A stretch of DNA of 64,000 bases. Origin: Lucinisca nassula (Eukaryota; Mollusca; Bivalvia; Lucinida; Lucinidae). How positions within the stretch are numbered: the first letter of the stretch is position 1; each line of letters opens with the position of its first letter. Shown here piece by piece: positions 47,837-59,603 of the stretch. The notes under the pieces were generated by a model. It was not told the origin of the DNA. It saw only the letters and a program-made list of their open reading frames with translations, and searched no databases. The translations under genes and the position numbers were made by a program. Location: NCBI GenBank assembly GCA_963580285.1, contig OY757011.1, positions 156,477,245 through 156,541,244 of the forward strand, read 5' to 3'.

Positions 47837-48817
47837 TTAACCCTTAAGGCACCACATCAATTTTTAGCTCTTCTGTTTTTTGAAAAAAAACTTTCGAGCT
47901 ATTGTCATCACTCCGGCGTCTGCGTTGTCGTCGTCTGGCGTCGTCGTTCCAAAAAAACTTAACCTTGGCTATAACTTAAAAAGTATTAGACCTAGCCTCA
48001 TGAAACTTCATACACACACTCATCATCACAAGAGCTACATTTTGACCAAGGACCATAACAACATTGTTGATTTTGGCTGAATTATCTCCCCTTTTCCAAT
48101 TTTTTTCTGAAACACATTTTTTGCTCTCATTTTAATACTATTCACAATAGAGCCTTCAAACTTCACATGAATGTTCCTTGGGACAAGACCTTTTCAGTGA
48201 TACCACACTTTTTGATCTGTGACCTTGACCTTTGAACTTTGACCTATTTTTCGAAAATTTAACCGAAAACCTTAACCTTGACCATATTTCCAAAAGTATT
48301 TGGCCTACCTTCATGAAACTTCATACACATACTCACCATCACAAGAGCTACATTCCCTACAAGTTTTATAACTCCATCTTGCAATTTGATTGCTCTTGTT
48401 TGACTTAGAACTTTGGTTTTTTAAAAGAAACTGCAGACGAGCGTTGGCACCCGCATGCGGTGCTCTTGTTAGAGCATGTGGCCGTTTTATTCTTTAAATG
48501 ATTTTTCAGCAAAAAAAGCCTGAAGACACCGAGAAAAACTACATCTGAAAATGTTGTTTGCTTATGTCGTCTGCTGAATCTTTTTGCAAACTTTTAAAAA
48601 CATTTTTGCATTCAGGCAAACAGTGTTGGCCCAGATCAGATGGCTCCTTCAGTAGCCATCTGATCTGGGTCCACACTGATTGCAAAAAAATTGCTTTTAA
48701 GGTAACTGGCAGACAGCGCAGACAACAATTGTTGTGATTGGAATTTTATGGGTTCATGAAAAAAAAAAAAAATACTGGAAAATTATGAGGATTTTAGGTT
48801 TGGCCATTAAGGGTTAA
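47837..48817. mobile_element. family I MITE carrying pearl/HINE-like element 10
   Basis: TTAACCCTTAAGGCACCACA at the left and GGCCATTAAGGGTTAA at the right. The palindrome (48614-48688, GGCTCCTTCAGTAGCC centre) lies in the right part. Element 10 sits at 47865-48470. The assignment of the left end is an inference. Confidence 0.5.
47865..48470 (+). mobile_element. short pearl/HINE-like element 10
   Basis: Starts TAGCTCTTCTGTTTTTTGAA, GCGTTGTCGTCGTCTGGCGT, two diverged monomers (CTTCATACACACACTCATCA and CTTCATACACATACTCACCA) with TGACCTTGACCTTTGAAC, then GAGCGTTGGCACCCGCATGC, GGTGCTCTTGTT. Confidence 0.7.
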
Positions 48818-48889
48818 CTGTTCTAGTCAAATATATTGGATCAATTGCAATAGGATTGACAAACAGACTGAGGTGGCGTTATAGACGCC

Positions 48890-49145
48890 GCGGATAAGAT
48901 TGACTAGGCAGAGCTACCATTTGCACCTGCCTCTGGAATGTTCTATTAACAAAAATGTAAACCAAGTCACCTGATTGTGTGAATTCATCTGTAACACAAA
49001 TAAAGCTTTGGCGTATATATGGTCAGTTGGTCCGCTTGCAGAAAGCATACGAAAGTTACTCTACCGAATCTTCTGGTTGACACAGCAAATTTGACATATA
49101 TTGACAACACCTGAATTGCTCCGCCTAGTCAGTTTTATCTGAGAC
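48890..49145. mobile_element. MITE with TAGGCAGAGC-type inverted ends
   Basis: GATAAGATTGACTAGGCAGA at the left against TCCGCCTAGTCAGTTTTATC at the right; about 250 bp, no coding frame. Confidence 0.6.
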
Positions 49146-49489
49146 TACTATATATCACTTCAAAACCCTGTCCTGGTTTACAAAAATGTCTTTTAGTTGT
49201 TTTACATAATATTTTAAACATGTCGATAAAGACTGTATATTTTATATTCATTTTGGATTTTAGGATACTTGTCTCATTTTAAACTTGGCATTTATTGCGG
49301 TGAAATATTTGTGATACTGATAGTGAGTGGGTTGAAAATAATAGAATGATTACAGTGTAGTTAAACAACCCATGTTATATTCAAACAAAAATTTACAGAT
49401 TATGTACGAAATGACTGTTTATGACTGCTTTGGTATAAGCCTGCTGAGGAAAAATTTTGCTAGATAACCTGACTGGTTTGATATTGATA
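49146..49489. other. unassigned sequence
   Basis: About 340 AT-rich bases; nothing recognised. Confidence 0.35.
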
Positions 49490-49490
49490 T

Positions 49491-49685
49491 CTGCCTAAGT
49501 ATTAGGTCAGACAGGCTGAAGCAAATAGAGGAGACTCAGATCAGCTTTAGGAGCAGTCTGAACAAGGTCTACACTGTTTGCTATTCCGACTCCTTTCTGG
49601 ATCGTGAAACAAATTTGTTAAAATTTTAGGAGAATTACAGCAAGTCATGAAGGTGTCTGAATTTTTTAGGATTTTTATATGACAT
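49491..49685. mobile_element. family C MITE, degraded
   Basis: CCTAAGTATTAGGTCAGACA, a shortened palindrome (CAGATCAGCTTTAGGAGCAG), then TCATGAAGGTGTCTGAATTT. Confidence 0.55.
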
Positions 49686-49746
49686 TTTACTATATACTAT
49701 AGGCTCTGCAAGCTGCCTTGAGCAAAGGTTGCTAAAAAAGTCAATG

Positions 49747-49873
49747 ACATTATTAGTGTTAGAGAGCTACCTGTGCTGACACATTCTAGTGATCTGTTGA
49801 ACCTTAGGTACAATATAAAATACAGTATATCACCGATGAGTCAGCGCAGGTAGCTCTCTAACACTGATAATGC
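49747..49873. mobile_element. MITE with 32-bp inverted arms
   Basis: ATTATTAGTGTTAGAGAGCT, ACCTGTGCTGAC against GTCAGCGCAGGTAGCTCTCT, AACACTGATAAT: near-perfect arms around a 60-bp loop. Confidence 0.7.
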
Positions 49874-49875
49874 CA

Positions 49876-51830
49876 CTGAGCTTTTGTGACTGCTCAATGT
49901 TCGTCATGCGTCGTATGTCATGTGTCTGTCAACAGTTTACTTGAAAGACATCTTCTAAACCTGTGAACAGATTTTGAAATAGTTTTACAGGCAAGTTCCA
50001 TGGGTGCACCCTCGTCCAAAATTGTTCAAACTGATCCGCTCTGATGAACAAGATGGTCACCAGAGCTAAAAATTGAAATTCTTGAAACATCTCATCTGTC
50101 AACAATTTACTTAAAATACGTCTCCTAAACCAGTGAAGGGATTTTGTAATAATTTTGCAGGAGTGTTCCTTGGAGGACCCTCTACCAAGATTGCCTAAAT
50201 GGTTCCACTACACTGATCAAACTGGCGCCAGAGCTTGAGTGACCCTGTACCAAAATTGCTCAAACCATTCCACTTGGATGTACAAGATGGTCACCTACAC
50301 TATACAAAGAAAAACCTTTAAATAACTTCTATTCCTTAACCAGTGGACGGATTTTGAAATAGTAAGGAATGTTCCTTGGGTTACCCTGCACCAAAATTGC
50401 TTAAGATGTTCTGCTCCGATGAACAAAGTGGCCTCCAGAGCTAAAAATAGAAAAACCTTCAAATGTCTTCTCATCAACCCGTGGATAGATTTTAAAATAA
50501 TTTCACAGGGATATTCCTTGGTTGACCCTCTATCCAACTGCTCAAACTGTTCTGCTCGGATGAACAAAATGGCCACCAGAGCTAAAACTAGAAAAACCTT
50601 CAAACAACCTCTCCATCTTAACCAATGGATAGATTTTGAAATAATTTCACAGCTATGATTTTGGAGTGACCCAAAATTGCTCAAACCATTCCACTTGGAT
50701 GAACAAGATGGCCACCAAAACTAAAAATAGAAAAACTTTTAAACAATTAACTTCTACTCCTTAACCAGTGGATTGATTTTGAAAACATCTTAAGATGACT
50801 ACCAAAATTGCTGAAATTGTTCTGTTCTGATGAATAAGATGGCTGCAAGAGCTAAAAATAGAAAATCCTTTGATTGGCTTACCCTCCTTAAAGGTGCATT
50901 ATTGAGCTATCCGGAAAAAATGCTTCCAAAAATAGAATACATATAGCCGGTATTTTTCTTTAAAACAATACAAATTAATGCAAAAATGCGAACAATTATG
51001 ATGACAGGTAAACCAATTTGAGAGGGATTCTCTAACTAGGTTTCGAACACTAGTTAGATCTATTTTTAGTTTGTGACAAAATTAGAATCCCCATATATGA
51101 CGTTATGTAACGTTCATTTTTGGCCTTGTTTGCTTAGGTCATGCCTGAATCGGAAAAAAATATGACGCCGAATACCATGCCATAAGTATTGACACTCAGA
51201 GACGATACTGTCGCCATGTATGTGAAAAGTGACAGATTTATTTTGAGAACAGAAATTCCGAACACATGTTCAGAGCGAAGGGTAAACACGAATGAAAACG
51301 ACCATTTTCACAAAGTTCTGAAGCTGTATTTGGCTCCAAAAGTGTACACATGACAAAGGAGTATGCATTGAAGATAAAAAAAAAAAAAAAACAGAAAAAA
51401 AAATGAGACCCGGTAGCTCAATAATGCACCTTTAACTAGTGGATGGATTTTAAAATAATTTCACAAGAATGTTCCTTAAGTGACACTCTACCAAAATGGC
51501 TTAAACTTTTGACTCAAACTGAACTTGAAATAGAAACTCTTTAAAAGACTTCTCTCTTCAAAAGGAAACAATTTTGTAGCAAATTGTCCATGGGTGACCC
51601 TCTAACAAAATTGCTCAAAATACTTTTGCTCACCTTGACATGCTAGCCACCAGAGCTAATAATATAAAAACCTTAAAAAGACTTTTACTTTGATTTTGAA
51701 ATGATTCCACAGAAATGTTCCTTGGGTCACTGTGCAATAAAATTGCTCAAATCCGCCACTCCACCTCATATTACCTGACATTTCATTATGGATCAGGTGA
51801 GCAATTCAGGGCCATCATGGACCTCTTGTT
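49876..51830 (+). mobile_element. pearl/HINE-like element 11
   Basis: The head is truncated by the MITE (GAGCTTTTGTGACTGCTCAA, GTCATGCGTCGTATGTCATG). Diverged monomers of 130-170 bp (AACAAGATGGTCACCAGAGC, CCTCTACCAAAATTGCTC). The 3' end is GGATCAGGTGAGCAATTCAG, hairpin GGGCCATCATGGACC, then TCTTGTT. Split at 50892-51431. Confidence 0.72.
50892..51431. mobile_element. 540-bp piggyBac-like MITE
   Basis: AGGTGCATTATTGAGCTA at the left and TAGCTCAATAATGCACCT at the right are perfect inverted ends, flanked on both sides by TTAA (50888-50891, 51432-51435). A TTAA target is the mark of piggyBac-type transposition. No transposase. Confidence 0.7.
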
Positions 51831-51993
51831 AGTAACCTTGGTACAAGGCAGTTTGCTGAGCCTGTGTTGGCTTGACTGCTTAATTCAAAAGTAACCAATC
51901 AAAGTGACTTTTATTTTGTAATGTATTGAAAGTTGCCTGAACCAGAAGGAACAAGAGCAACCTGTGATGGATATCAAGGTTTTCGCTGTTTGC

Positions 51994-52205
51994 TTAGGCC
52001 TTCTTTTGCTGAATATTCAGTTAAGCCACACCCATTTCTGACTTTGAACCAATCAGATTACTTGATGTAATTTGTTCCTACAAATTCATAAATTGAATGT
52101 CAAACAGTGTAGAACCTGATCCGATGGCTTCTTCAGAAGCCATCTGATCTGGATCTACGCTGTTTCCAAAGATAGGGGTTGTCGTGAACAGCAAGATAAG
52201 AGTTA
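51994..52205. mobile_element. family B MITE
   Basis: TTAGGCCTTCTTTTGCTGAA at the left, GAACAGCAAGATAAGAGTTA at the right; palindrome 52096-52165. Confidence 0.72.
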
Positions 52206-52366
52206 GGCAATAGTACATGTGTACTATGATAAATCAAAACTGTGTTGTGATTTGTGAGTGACCATATATTTTGGGCAATTAAAACATAAAAACAAATTGT
52301 TATGCTTTTGTATGAGAAAACCTTCCATTCATACTTTGGTGTGTGCCTAGCAGCCTGGGGCCAGTT

Positions 52367-52583
52367 GTTCAAAACTAATGATGTCGTTAGTTAATGTATT
52401 GTTAAAACTTGGATCATTTATTATGGCAAAATGCTATTCTTTTTGTTGAAAAAATGTGAGCAGTTTTTGCACTTTTTTTTCAGCAAAAATACCAAAATTT
52501 TAGATATTGAACTTGCTAGAACAGTTAACAATATGACCACTAACGAGCTCTTTAAGCTAGCAAAGCCTTGAACAACTGGCCCC
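52367..52583. mobile_element. family H MITE
   Basis: GGGGCCAGTTGTTCAAAACT at the left, CCTTGAACAACTGGCCCC at the right. Confidence 0.75.
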
Positions 52584-52827
52584 TGATTTTCTAAAAGAAA
52601 AAATTGAAAGTGTCAGCTGCAATTAGCATGATTGGCTGAAGCTAAAGTCGTGCACCTACCTTTCATAATTTTTCAGGCACAACTCTTACTTCAGAGGAGT
52701 CAACCACAATTGTAAGCACATATGGCCATATTATGCCTTTTATAGACATTGGGCAAAGTTGTCGTCTGCACTTGCCATGGTATATGAATTCATTAGAAAA
52801 CAACCCTAGCAGACGACAATAGGTATG

Positions 52828-53035
52828 TTAACCCTTATCCCACTGCATAAATTGATTTAGCCATACCCATTTACATTTCAACCAATCAAATTACTTAAAG
52901 TAATTTATTCATCCAAATTCACACACTGAATGACAGTGTAGATCCTGAATAGATGGCTTCTGAAGAAGCCATCTGATCTGGATCTACACTGTTTGCAAAG
53001 GTAGGGGTTGTCATGAATAGCAGGATAAGGGTTGA
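52828..53035. mobile_element. family B MITE
   Basis: TTAACCCTTATCCCACTGCA at the left, AGCAGGATAAGGGTTGAA at the right; palindrome 52930-52998, left arm missing CAAA. Confidence 0.72.
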
Positions 53036-53219
53036 ATATGATCATTTAGTCAAGAGCATGCAAATGGTACTGTGCCAATATGCGCCTTTGACATATGTTG
53101 ACAACACCTAACTCGTCCCTGTTGATCGGAGTCATGACTGTGTCAAAACTTCGAAAACTTAAAGCTTATTTACCATGGCAAATTTGAACTTGTTCTAGAG
53201 ATTTCATCCCATACCTCGA

Positions 53220-53223
53220 GATA

Positions 53224-53256
<33 letters not shown>

Positions 53257-53267
53257 GGATATCCATA
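53220..53267. repeat. (ATC)n microsatellite inside a short palindrome
   Basis: GATATCC, then about eleven ATC units, then GGATATCC: the repeat sits between inverted GATATCC arms. Confidence 0.7.
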
Positions 53268-53312
53268 GATTTGGATATTTTAGGAATCTTTTCCTGATTT
53301 GATCTGTAAAGG

Positions 53313-53392
53313 TATGTTGTGTGTACTCATTAGAATTGCCTCATCGAGGTGACTAATTAGTACACACAACATACCTTTATTTTATAGAAGAT
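53313..53392. repeat. family F inner hairpin
   Basis: AGGTATGTTGTGTGTACTCA against TAGTACACACAACATACCTT; the right arm has a short loss (GTGACTAATTAG). Confidence 0.6.
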
Positions 53393-53559
53393 TGTAAAAC
53401 TATTAAAGGGATCCCCATTATGCTTCAGAACCTGAAACTATCATTAAACCTCAGTAGTCCACACTACCCTTATTTCAAACAAATTTTCATGATCCCAAAG
53501 GTAATTGAGTTATCGAAATATGACTACGAGATACGAAATATGACTTCGTATATATCAGA

Positions 53560-53655
53560 ATGCTATATGGTGAGGAGATAGGCTGGACCCAAATCAGACT
53601 GCTCTCTAATCAGACAGCTCTCATGAGCAGTCTGAACTGGGTCTACACTGTAGGT
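53560..53655. repeat. shared palindrome, degraded
   Basis: GACCCAAATCAGACTGCTCT, ATCAGACAGCTCTCATGAGC and GGGTCTACACTGTA; carrier family not resolved. Confidence 0.45.
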
Positions 53656-53840
53656 TTGGCCAAATGCTTAGAGTAGAAATAGTATATGACAGCTTCCTTG
53701 ACCTGTGGGAAAATGTCTGTCAATTTGTTCAAACTGTGCTTCTAGGAAGGTGTTCATCAGTTGGTTTAATCATATCAGGATAATTATAAAAGTCAAGACA
53801 TGTTGACTCATTACTTCAGTTACCCTAATATGCTATGCAT

Positions 53841-56411
53841 TTAACCCATTTCGTACCAAATGGACTCTTCAACCTTATATACAGCATAAGTCCATTTCAA
53901 AATTTAGGGGTGTCGGGTTGTGTTTTTAGCTCACCTGTCACGTAGTGACAAGGTGAGCTTTTGGGATCACTTTTTGTCCGTCGTGCGTGCGTGCGTGTGT
54001 GCGTCCGTCCGTAAACTTTTTCTTCAAACAACATCTCCTCCTAAACCACTGATCGGATTTTGACCAAACTTAATAGGAATGATCCTTAGGTGGTCCCCTT
54101 TCAATGTTGTTCAAATGGTTCCGGTTTGTTGCACATCTAGGTCACAGGAGCTAAAAATAGATTTTTTTACTGAAAATCTTTAAAAATCTTCTTCTCTGAA
54201 ACCGCAAGGCCCAGGTCTTTGATATTTGGTATGAAGCTTCATCTAGTGGACCTATACCAAGATTTTCAAATTATAGCCCTGGGGCCAAAAATGCCCCCGC
54301 CCCGGGGGCCTTTGGTTTTACATAGGCTTATATAGGGAAAATCTTTAAAAATCTTCTTCTCTGAAACCGCAAGGCCCAAGTCTTTGATATTTGGTGTGAA
54401 GCTTCATCTAGTGGACCTCTATCAAGATTGTTCAAATTATAGCCCTGGGGCCAAAAATGCCCCTGCCCTGAGGGCCTTTGGTTTTACATAGGCTTATATA
54501 GGGAAAATCTTTAAAAATCTTCTTCTCTGAAACCACAAGGCCCAGGTCTTTGATATTTGGTATGAAGCTTCATCTAGTGGACCTCTACCAAGATTGTTCA
54601 AATTATAGCCCTGGGGCCAAAAATGCCCCCGCCCCGGGGGCCTTTGATTTTACATAGGCTTATATAGGGAAAATCTGTAAAAATCTTCTTCTCTGAAACC
54701 GCAAGGCCCAAGTCTTTGATATTTGGTGTGAAGCTTCATCTAGTGGACCTCTATCAAGATTGTTCAAATTTTAGCCCTGGGGCCAAAAATGCCCCCGCCC
54801 CGGGGCCCTTTGGTTTTACATAGGCTTATATAGGGAAAATATTTAAAAATCTTCTTCTCTGAAACCACAAGGCCAAGTTCTTTAATATTTGGTATGAAGC
54901 TTCATCTAGTGGACCTCTACCAAGATTGTTCAAATTATAGCCCTGGGGCCAAAAATGCCCCCGCCCTGGGGGCCTTTGGTTTTACATAGGCTTATATAGG
55001 GAAAATCTTTAAAAATCTTCTTCTCTGAAACTGCAAGGCCCAAGTCATTGATATTTGGTGTGAAGCTTCATCTAGTGGACCTCTACCAAGATTGTTCAAA
55101 TTATAGCCCTGGGGCCAAAAATGCCCCCACCCCGGGGGCCTTTGGATTTACATAGGCTTATATAGGGAAAATCTTTAAAAATCTTCTTCTCTGAAACCAC
55201 AAGGCCCAGGTCATTAATATTTGGTATGAAGCTTCATCTAGTGGACCTCTACCAAGATTGTTCAAATTATAGCCCTGGGGCCAAAAATGCCCCCTCCCGG
55301 GGGCCTTTGGCTTTACATAGGCTTATGTAGGGAAAATCTGTAAAAATCTTCTTCTCTGAAACCGCAAGGCCCAAGTCTTTGATATTTGGTGTGAAGCTTC
55401 ATCTAGTGGACCTCTATCAAGATTGTTCAAATCATAGCCCTGGGGCCAAAAATGCCCCCGCCCAGGGGGCCTTTGGTTTTACATAGACTTATATAGGGAA
55501 AATCTTTAAAAATCTTCTTCCCTGAAACCGCAAGGCCCAGTTCTTTGATATTTGGTGTGAAGCTTCATCTAGTGGACCTCTATCAAGATTATACAAATTA
55601 TAGGCCTAAGGCGAAAAAATGCTCCCACCTGCAGGCCCTTTGGTTTTACACTGGCTTATTCAGGGAAAATCTTTAAAAATCTTCTTCCCCAAAACCTGGT
55701 TGCCCAGTTCTTTGAATTTGGTGTGTAGCTTCATCTAGTGGACTTCTACCAAGATTGTTCAAATCATAGCCCTTTGGTCAAAAATGCCCCCGCCCCAGGG
55801 CCCTTTGTTTTTACATTGACTTATATAGGGAAATTAAAAAAAATCTTCTACTCTGAAACTGCAAGGCCCAGGTCTTTGATATTTGGTGTGAAGCTTCATC
55901 TAAATTGTTCAAATTATAGCCCTAGGAAATAGAAGTCAAGGCAATGAAAACCTTTGAAAGTCTTCTTGTCTTTGATATTTGGTATGAAGCTTTGTCTTGT
56001 GGATTTCTACCAAGATGGTTCAAATTATAGCCCTGGGGGCAAAAATGGCCCGCCTAGGGGACCCCAAGGTTTATATAGACTTATATAAGGAAAACGTTTA
56101 AAAATCTTGTCTGAAGCCAGAAGTCTCCATTCTTTGATATTGGTATGAAGCTTCACCTTTTAGACCACTATCAAGATTAATCATATTATAGCCCGGAGCC
56201 AATAATGGCTCTCCCAGGGGCCCACTTGATACCCTATGGATCAGGTGAGCGATCCAGGGCCATCATGGCCCTCTTGTCTTAAAAAAACTATTTGGAAATT
56301 GGCTGGAAATTTTGCAAATAGTGTAGGCCCTGATCAGAACGCGGTCTGATCTGGGCCTGCAACTGTTTGCCAACTTCCAAATTTGGGGTTTTCCGGTACA
56401 AAATGGGTTAA
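53841..56411 (-). mobile_element. family A MITE split by element 12
   Basis: Reverse orientation. TTAACCCATTTCGTACCAAA at 53841; after the insert, the palindrome (56316-56370) and GGTACAAAATGGGTTAA to 56411. The family A body rejoins across the insert. Confidence 0.75.
53937..56277 (+). mobile_element. pearl/HINE-like element 12
   Basis: Starts TAGCTCACCTGTCACGTAGT (same head as element 9), GTGCGTGCGTGCGTGTGTGC, GTCCGTCC, then about 12 monomers near 166 bp (CTTCTCTGAAACCGCAAGGC, AAGCTTCATCTAGTGGACCT, ATGCCCCCGCCCCGGGGGCC). The 3' end is CAGGTGAGCGATCCAGGGCC, hairpin GGGCCATCATGGCCC, then TCTTGT. Confidence 0.9.
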
Positions 56412-56770
56412 ACAAAATGACATCTGTTTTGATGGTGTTCAAACAATTTGTGAAATGACATGAAGAGCAGAGCCTGCTCAGACTCCACCTTTAGATCTAG
56501 GTCAACACCGTCAAATCAGTGTAAGCTCTCTGGTCTTCACCAGAATAAAGAACAATTACGTTAATTGTTTTGAATTTTGTGGTCCATGTATTTTCTCGTT
56601 CACTAGGAAGTTATTTCAGATTTGTTCTGATAAAAAAGATTGTTAACTCTATTCTTACATTTCAAACCAACCGGACCTAAGCTTCCTGTTGTCCATGCAT
56701 CTTTAGGTCACTAATACAAAGACAAGTGGTTGTTTGACTGAAGTGGTTCTAAACATTCAACCACCTACCC
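56412..56770. other. unassigned sequence
   Basis: About 360 bases; nothing recognised. Confidence 0.35.
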
Positions 56771-56990
56771 TAATGATTCTAAGTATTGGGACAGACAGGC
56801 CTAAGCAAACAGTGCAGAACCAGATCATACTGCTCCTGATGGAGCAGTCTGATCAGGGTCTACACTGTTTGCCATTCAGTCTGACCTTTCTAGACTCCTT
56901 GCTGGTTCATGAAACAAATTTGTTAACATTTTGGGAGCATAACAGTAAGTCCACAAGGTGTCTGAATTTTTAGGATTTTTACAGTATTTA
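56771..56990. mobile_element. family C MITE
   Basis: TAATGATTCTAAGTATTGGG at the left, GAATTTTTAGGATTTTTACA at the right; palindrome 56806-56873 (GCTCCTGATGGAGC). Confidence 0.72.
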
Positions 56991-57009
56991 ATACTAGTTA
57001 CTGAAATTA

Positions 57010-57172
57010 TCCTAACACTTGTCCTGCGGAATAAATTAGTTCTGCCTCAGCCATTCCTAACTATCAACCAATCAAATTACTTGATGTTATTTGTTCCTAC
57101 ATATTCACAATCTGAATGTCAGTGTTAGAAGCCATCTGATCTGGATCGCCACTGTTTTAAAGGCAGGTTATA
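57010..57172. mobile_element. family B MITE, degraded
   Basis: CTAACACTTGTCCTGCGGAA, CAACCAATCAAATTACTTGA, GAAGCCATCTGATCTGGATC; most of the left palindrome arm is lost. Confidence 0.5.
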
Positions 57173-57522
57173 ATGAGAAAAAAGACTTTCTTCTCTAGCA
57201 TATGTTATCTTGAAGCTGGTCAACCTTCAGAATTGCCAAATGCAACAGAATTTAAATACTTGCATTTTTATGCTACTGTCATAATCATTTGGGGTCATAT
57301 AGTATCACTGCTATCAATTCATACACATATCTATCCATATGTAGGTATGACAAATGGTTTCCATTCAGTGTCTTTTGAAAAGATCAATGTATTGGATTCA
57401 AATTTTATGCACATATATAATCACAAAATATAGGTTGTTTGATTAAGGGTAAAATCTGCCAATAATTATGGGAGTTATGGCCCTTTTCTTACTTCATTTT
57501 TTTGCAAAATGCTTGTTTCCAG

Positions 57523-57645
57523 GTGAAGATGGCCCCTGGGAGGGAGCATCTGGATTGGATTGACACATTTGTAGTTTTATCTTTTTTTTTTAATGTATTT
57601 TTGTGAATGTGTGTGAAAATAAAGATTTGCAATTCATGTGAACTA
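57523..57645 (+). other. possible terminal exon and 3' end
   Basis: Pyrimidine-rich CTTGTTTCCAG ends at 57522, followed by GTGAAGATGGCCCCTGGGAG. If phase 1 the exon adds a Gly and EDGPWEGASGLD then TGA; if phase 0, a longer frame. AATAAA follows at 57618-57623. No partner exon is recognised in the window, so this may be chance. Confidence 0.25.
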
Positions 57646-58072
57646 TGTCAGACAGACAGATCTCATGAACTGACAAGCCTTATTATCTCAAAAAAAAAGG
57701 AAAAAAAAGAATCTCATCTGATACATTTTGTTTGGTTTCTTAAGGGATAACTTGGAAGCAGTGCTGACCCAGAAAATACTGTTAACACTTTCACTTGACC
57801 AAAATTGTTCCTGTTTTTTTTTTTAATTTATTTGTATTATACTTCCTTGAATTTAAAGAAGATTGTTATGACCATTGTTGATATCACCTCACAACGCTTC
57901 TCACGACTTATGAAGTGACTCACATCATAAGTGGTTGTCCTGATGTCATGTTGGCCATATCCAGTGCTTCAGTATTACGTGTCTTTCGTCACTTTTATAT
58001 TACATGCTTAAAATCACTACGTCTCACTGCAGTTTACAAGACTATACCTTATTCTCCTTATCCTGCTCTAAA
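57646..58072. other. unassigned sequence
   Basis: About 430 bases with A- and T-rich tracts; nothing recognised. Confidence 0.3.
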
Positions 58073-58288
58073 TTAACCCTTGTCCTGCTGAATATTTAAA
58101 TATGCCACACCCATTACTGATTATCAACCAATCGGATTACTTGATGCAAATTATTGCAAATTCATATACATGTACTGAATGTCAAACAATGAAGATCCTG
58201 ATCAGATGGCTTCTTCAGAAGCCATCTGATCTGGATCTACATTGTTTGAAAGATGAAGCATAACCGGGCTCAGCGGGACAAGGGTTAA
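58073..58288. mobile_element. family B MITE
   Basis: TTAACCCTTGTCCTGCTGAA at the left, CAGCGGGACAAGGGTTAA at the right; palindrome 58178-58246 (GGCTTCTTCAGAAGCC). Confidence 0.75.
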
Positions 58289-58539
58289 ACATAATAACTG
58301 TCTGAGCAACACACCCATGCACTATCCAGGCCCTAATGAAGCAACTTATAATTGTATACAGAACACCTTGTGCATAAATATGTATCGTAGAATTATGACC
58401 ACATTTTTTTAACCCTCACCATGCTAAATATGTCGGTATACTACACTCCTGCCCGATTTTCAGCCATTTGTGTTGCATGATTTCAAATTTTACCATGGAT
58501 TCAGAAGCAGAATGGATAACAGTAAAGATCCTGATCAGC

Positions 58540-58760
58540 TGGCTTTGCATGCTGGGTATATTTTTTAGCAGATGACATTCTGAAATATTTTTTTCTTATT
58601 TTCCTGTCAAACAGAATTTGACTTTTCATAAAGATTGTCTCCCATGGAGACAATTTGCATGAAATGCCAAAACCTGTTTTCACAGAAAAGAAGGAAGAAA
58701 AACATCACCAATTTGTCATCTGCTGAATTAGCCCAGAGAGTGGTAAATATTCAAGCAATG
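58540..58760. mobile_element. family D palindromic repeat, second locus
   Basis: GCTGGGTATATTTTTTAGCA, hairpin AGATTGTCTCCCATGGAGAC, CAATTTGTCATCTGCTGAAT. It gives the shape of family D without the insert seen at 11688-12671. Confidence 0.6.
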
Positions 58761-58916
58761 AACATTTTTCTCAGGAGCAAATTTTTAACTTTTAGACTGG
58801 ACCCTTGATGACATGGGAAAACAATTATTTTACAAGACCCTTATTGACAAGGACTTGAAAGAGTTGCCTTTCCTGAAAATTTATTCATTCTCCTTAAGTC
58901 ATTTGCTTTTAACTCT

Positions 58917-59336
58917 TTTTGGGTGGGAAACCCCAAAATGGGACACTGGCAAATAGTTCAGACCCAGATCAAATGCTGCAGAATGTGGCATCTGATCAGG
59001 GCCTTCACTGTTTGCTAAAAGTTCAGCCATTTTCTCAATAAATATCTGTAAATAATTCAAATAGTTTCCAAAAATACCGTATTTACCATATGTATTCGGA
59101 CAGACAAGGCTTTAGCAAACAGTGTAGACCCAGATGAATTGCTGCAGAATGGGGCATCTCATCAGGGTCTACCCTGTTTGCTACTCATCCGGCTATTCTC
59201 AGACACAACATCGGGAAGTTAATTTTACTTGTCAAACTTTAGAACAAGTATGGTAAGGATTTGAGGTGACTGAATAATTAGGGTAAATACGGTACCTGTA
59301 TAGTGAGGAAGATTCTTTTCAGTTCAAAATGGGTCA
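58917..59336. mobile_element. family A MITE split by a family J MITE
   Basis: AACTCTTTTTGGGTGGGAAA and palindrome 58947-59018; the body resumes after 59294 and ends TTCAAAATGGGTCAA. Confidence 0.65.
59085..59294. mobile_element. family J MITE nested in family A
   Basis: TACCGTATTTACC at the left, GGTAAATACGGTA at the right: perfect 13-bp ends with TA outermost. The palindrome 59117-59192 (TGCTGCAGAATGGGGCA centre) is inside. Confidence 0.75.
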
Positions 59337-59603
59337 ACATAATTTAGGTGTGAACTGAAACACTTCCTGAATTTAAATTTCCTTTCCAGTGTTCTCACGG
59401 AAGTATTTCTGACGTCAGTTTTATGCACTCAGTATTGTTAGTATTGAACAGACAAGACCTTAAAGACAAATGCTACGAATTCACCATTTTTGTATGATCG
59501 TCAAAAAAGAAAGTTATGCCAGAGCCAACATTTTACCGTTCTTTGATAAGGAAATGGTTGAAATTTGTGGAACAGATATTGTTTTGGGTTCATTTCATTA
59601 TTA

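Noticed and set aside
50295..50684. 129-codon minus-strand frame
   Set aside because: Repeated peptide from element 11 monomers; no independent support.
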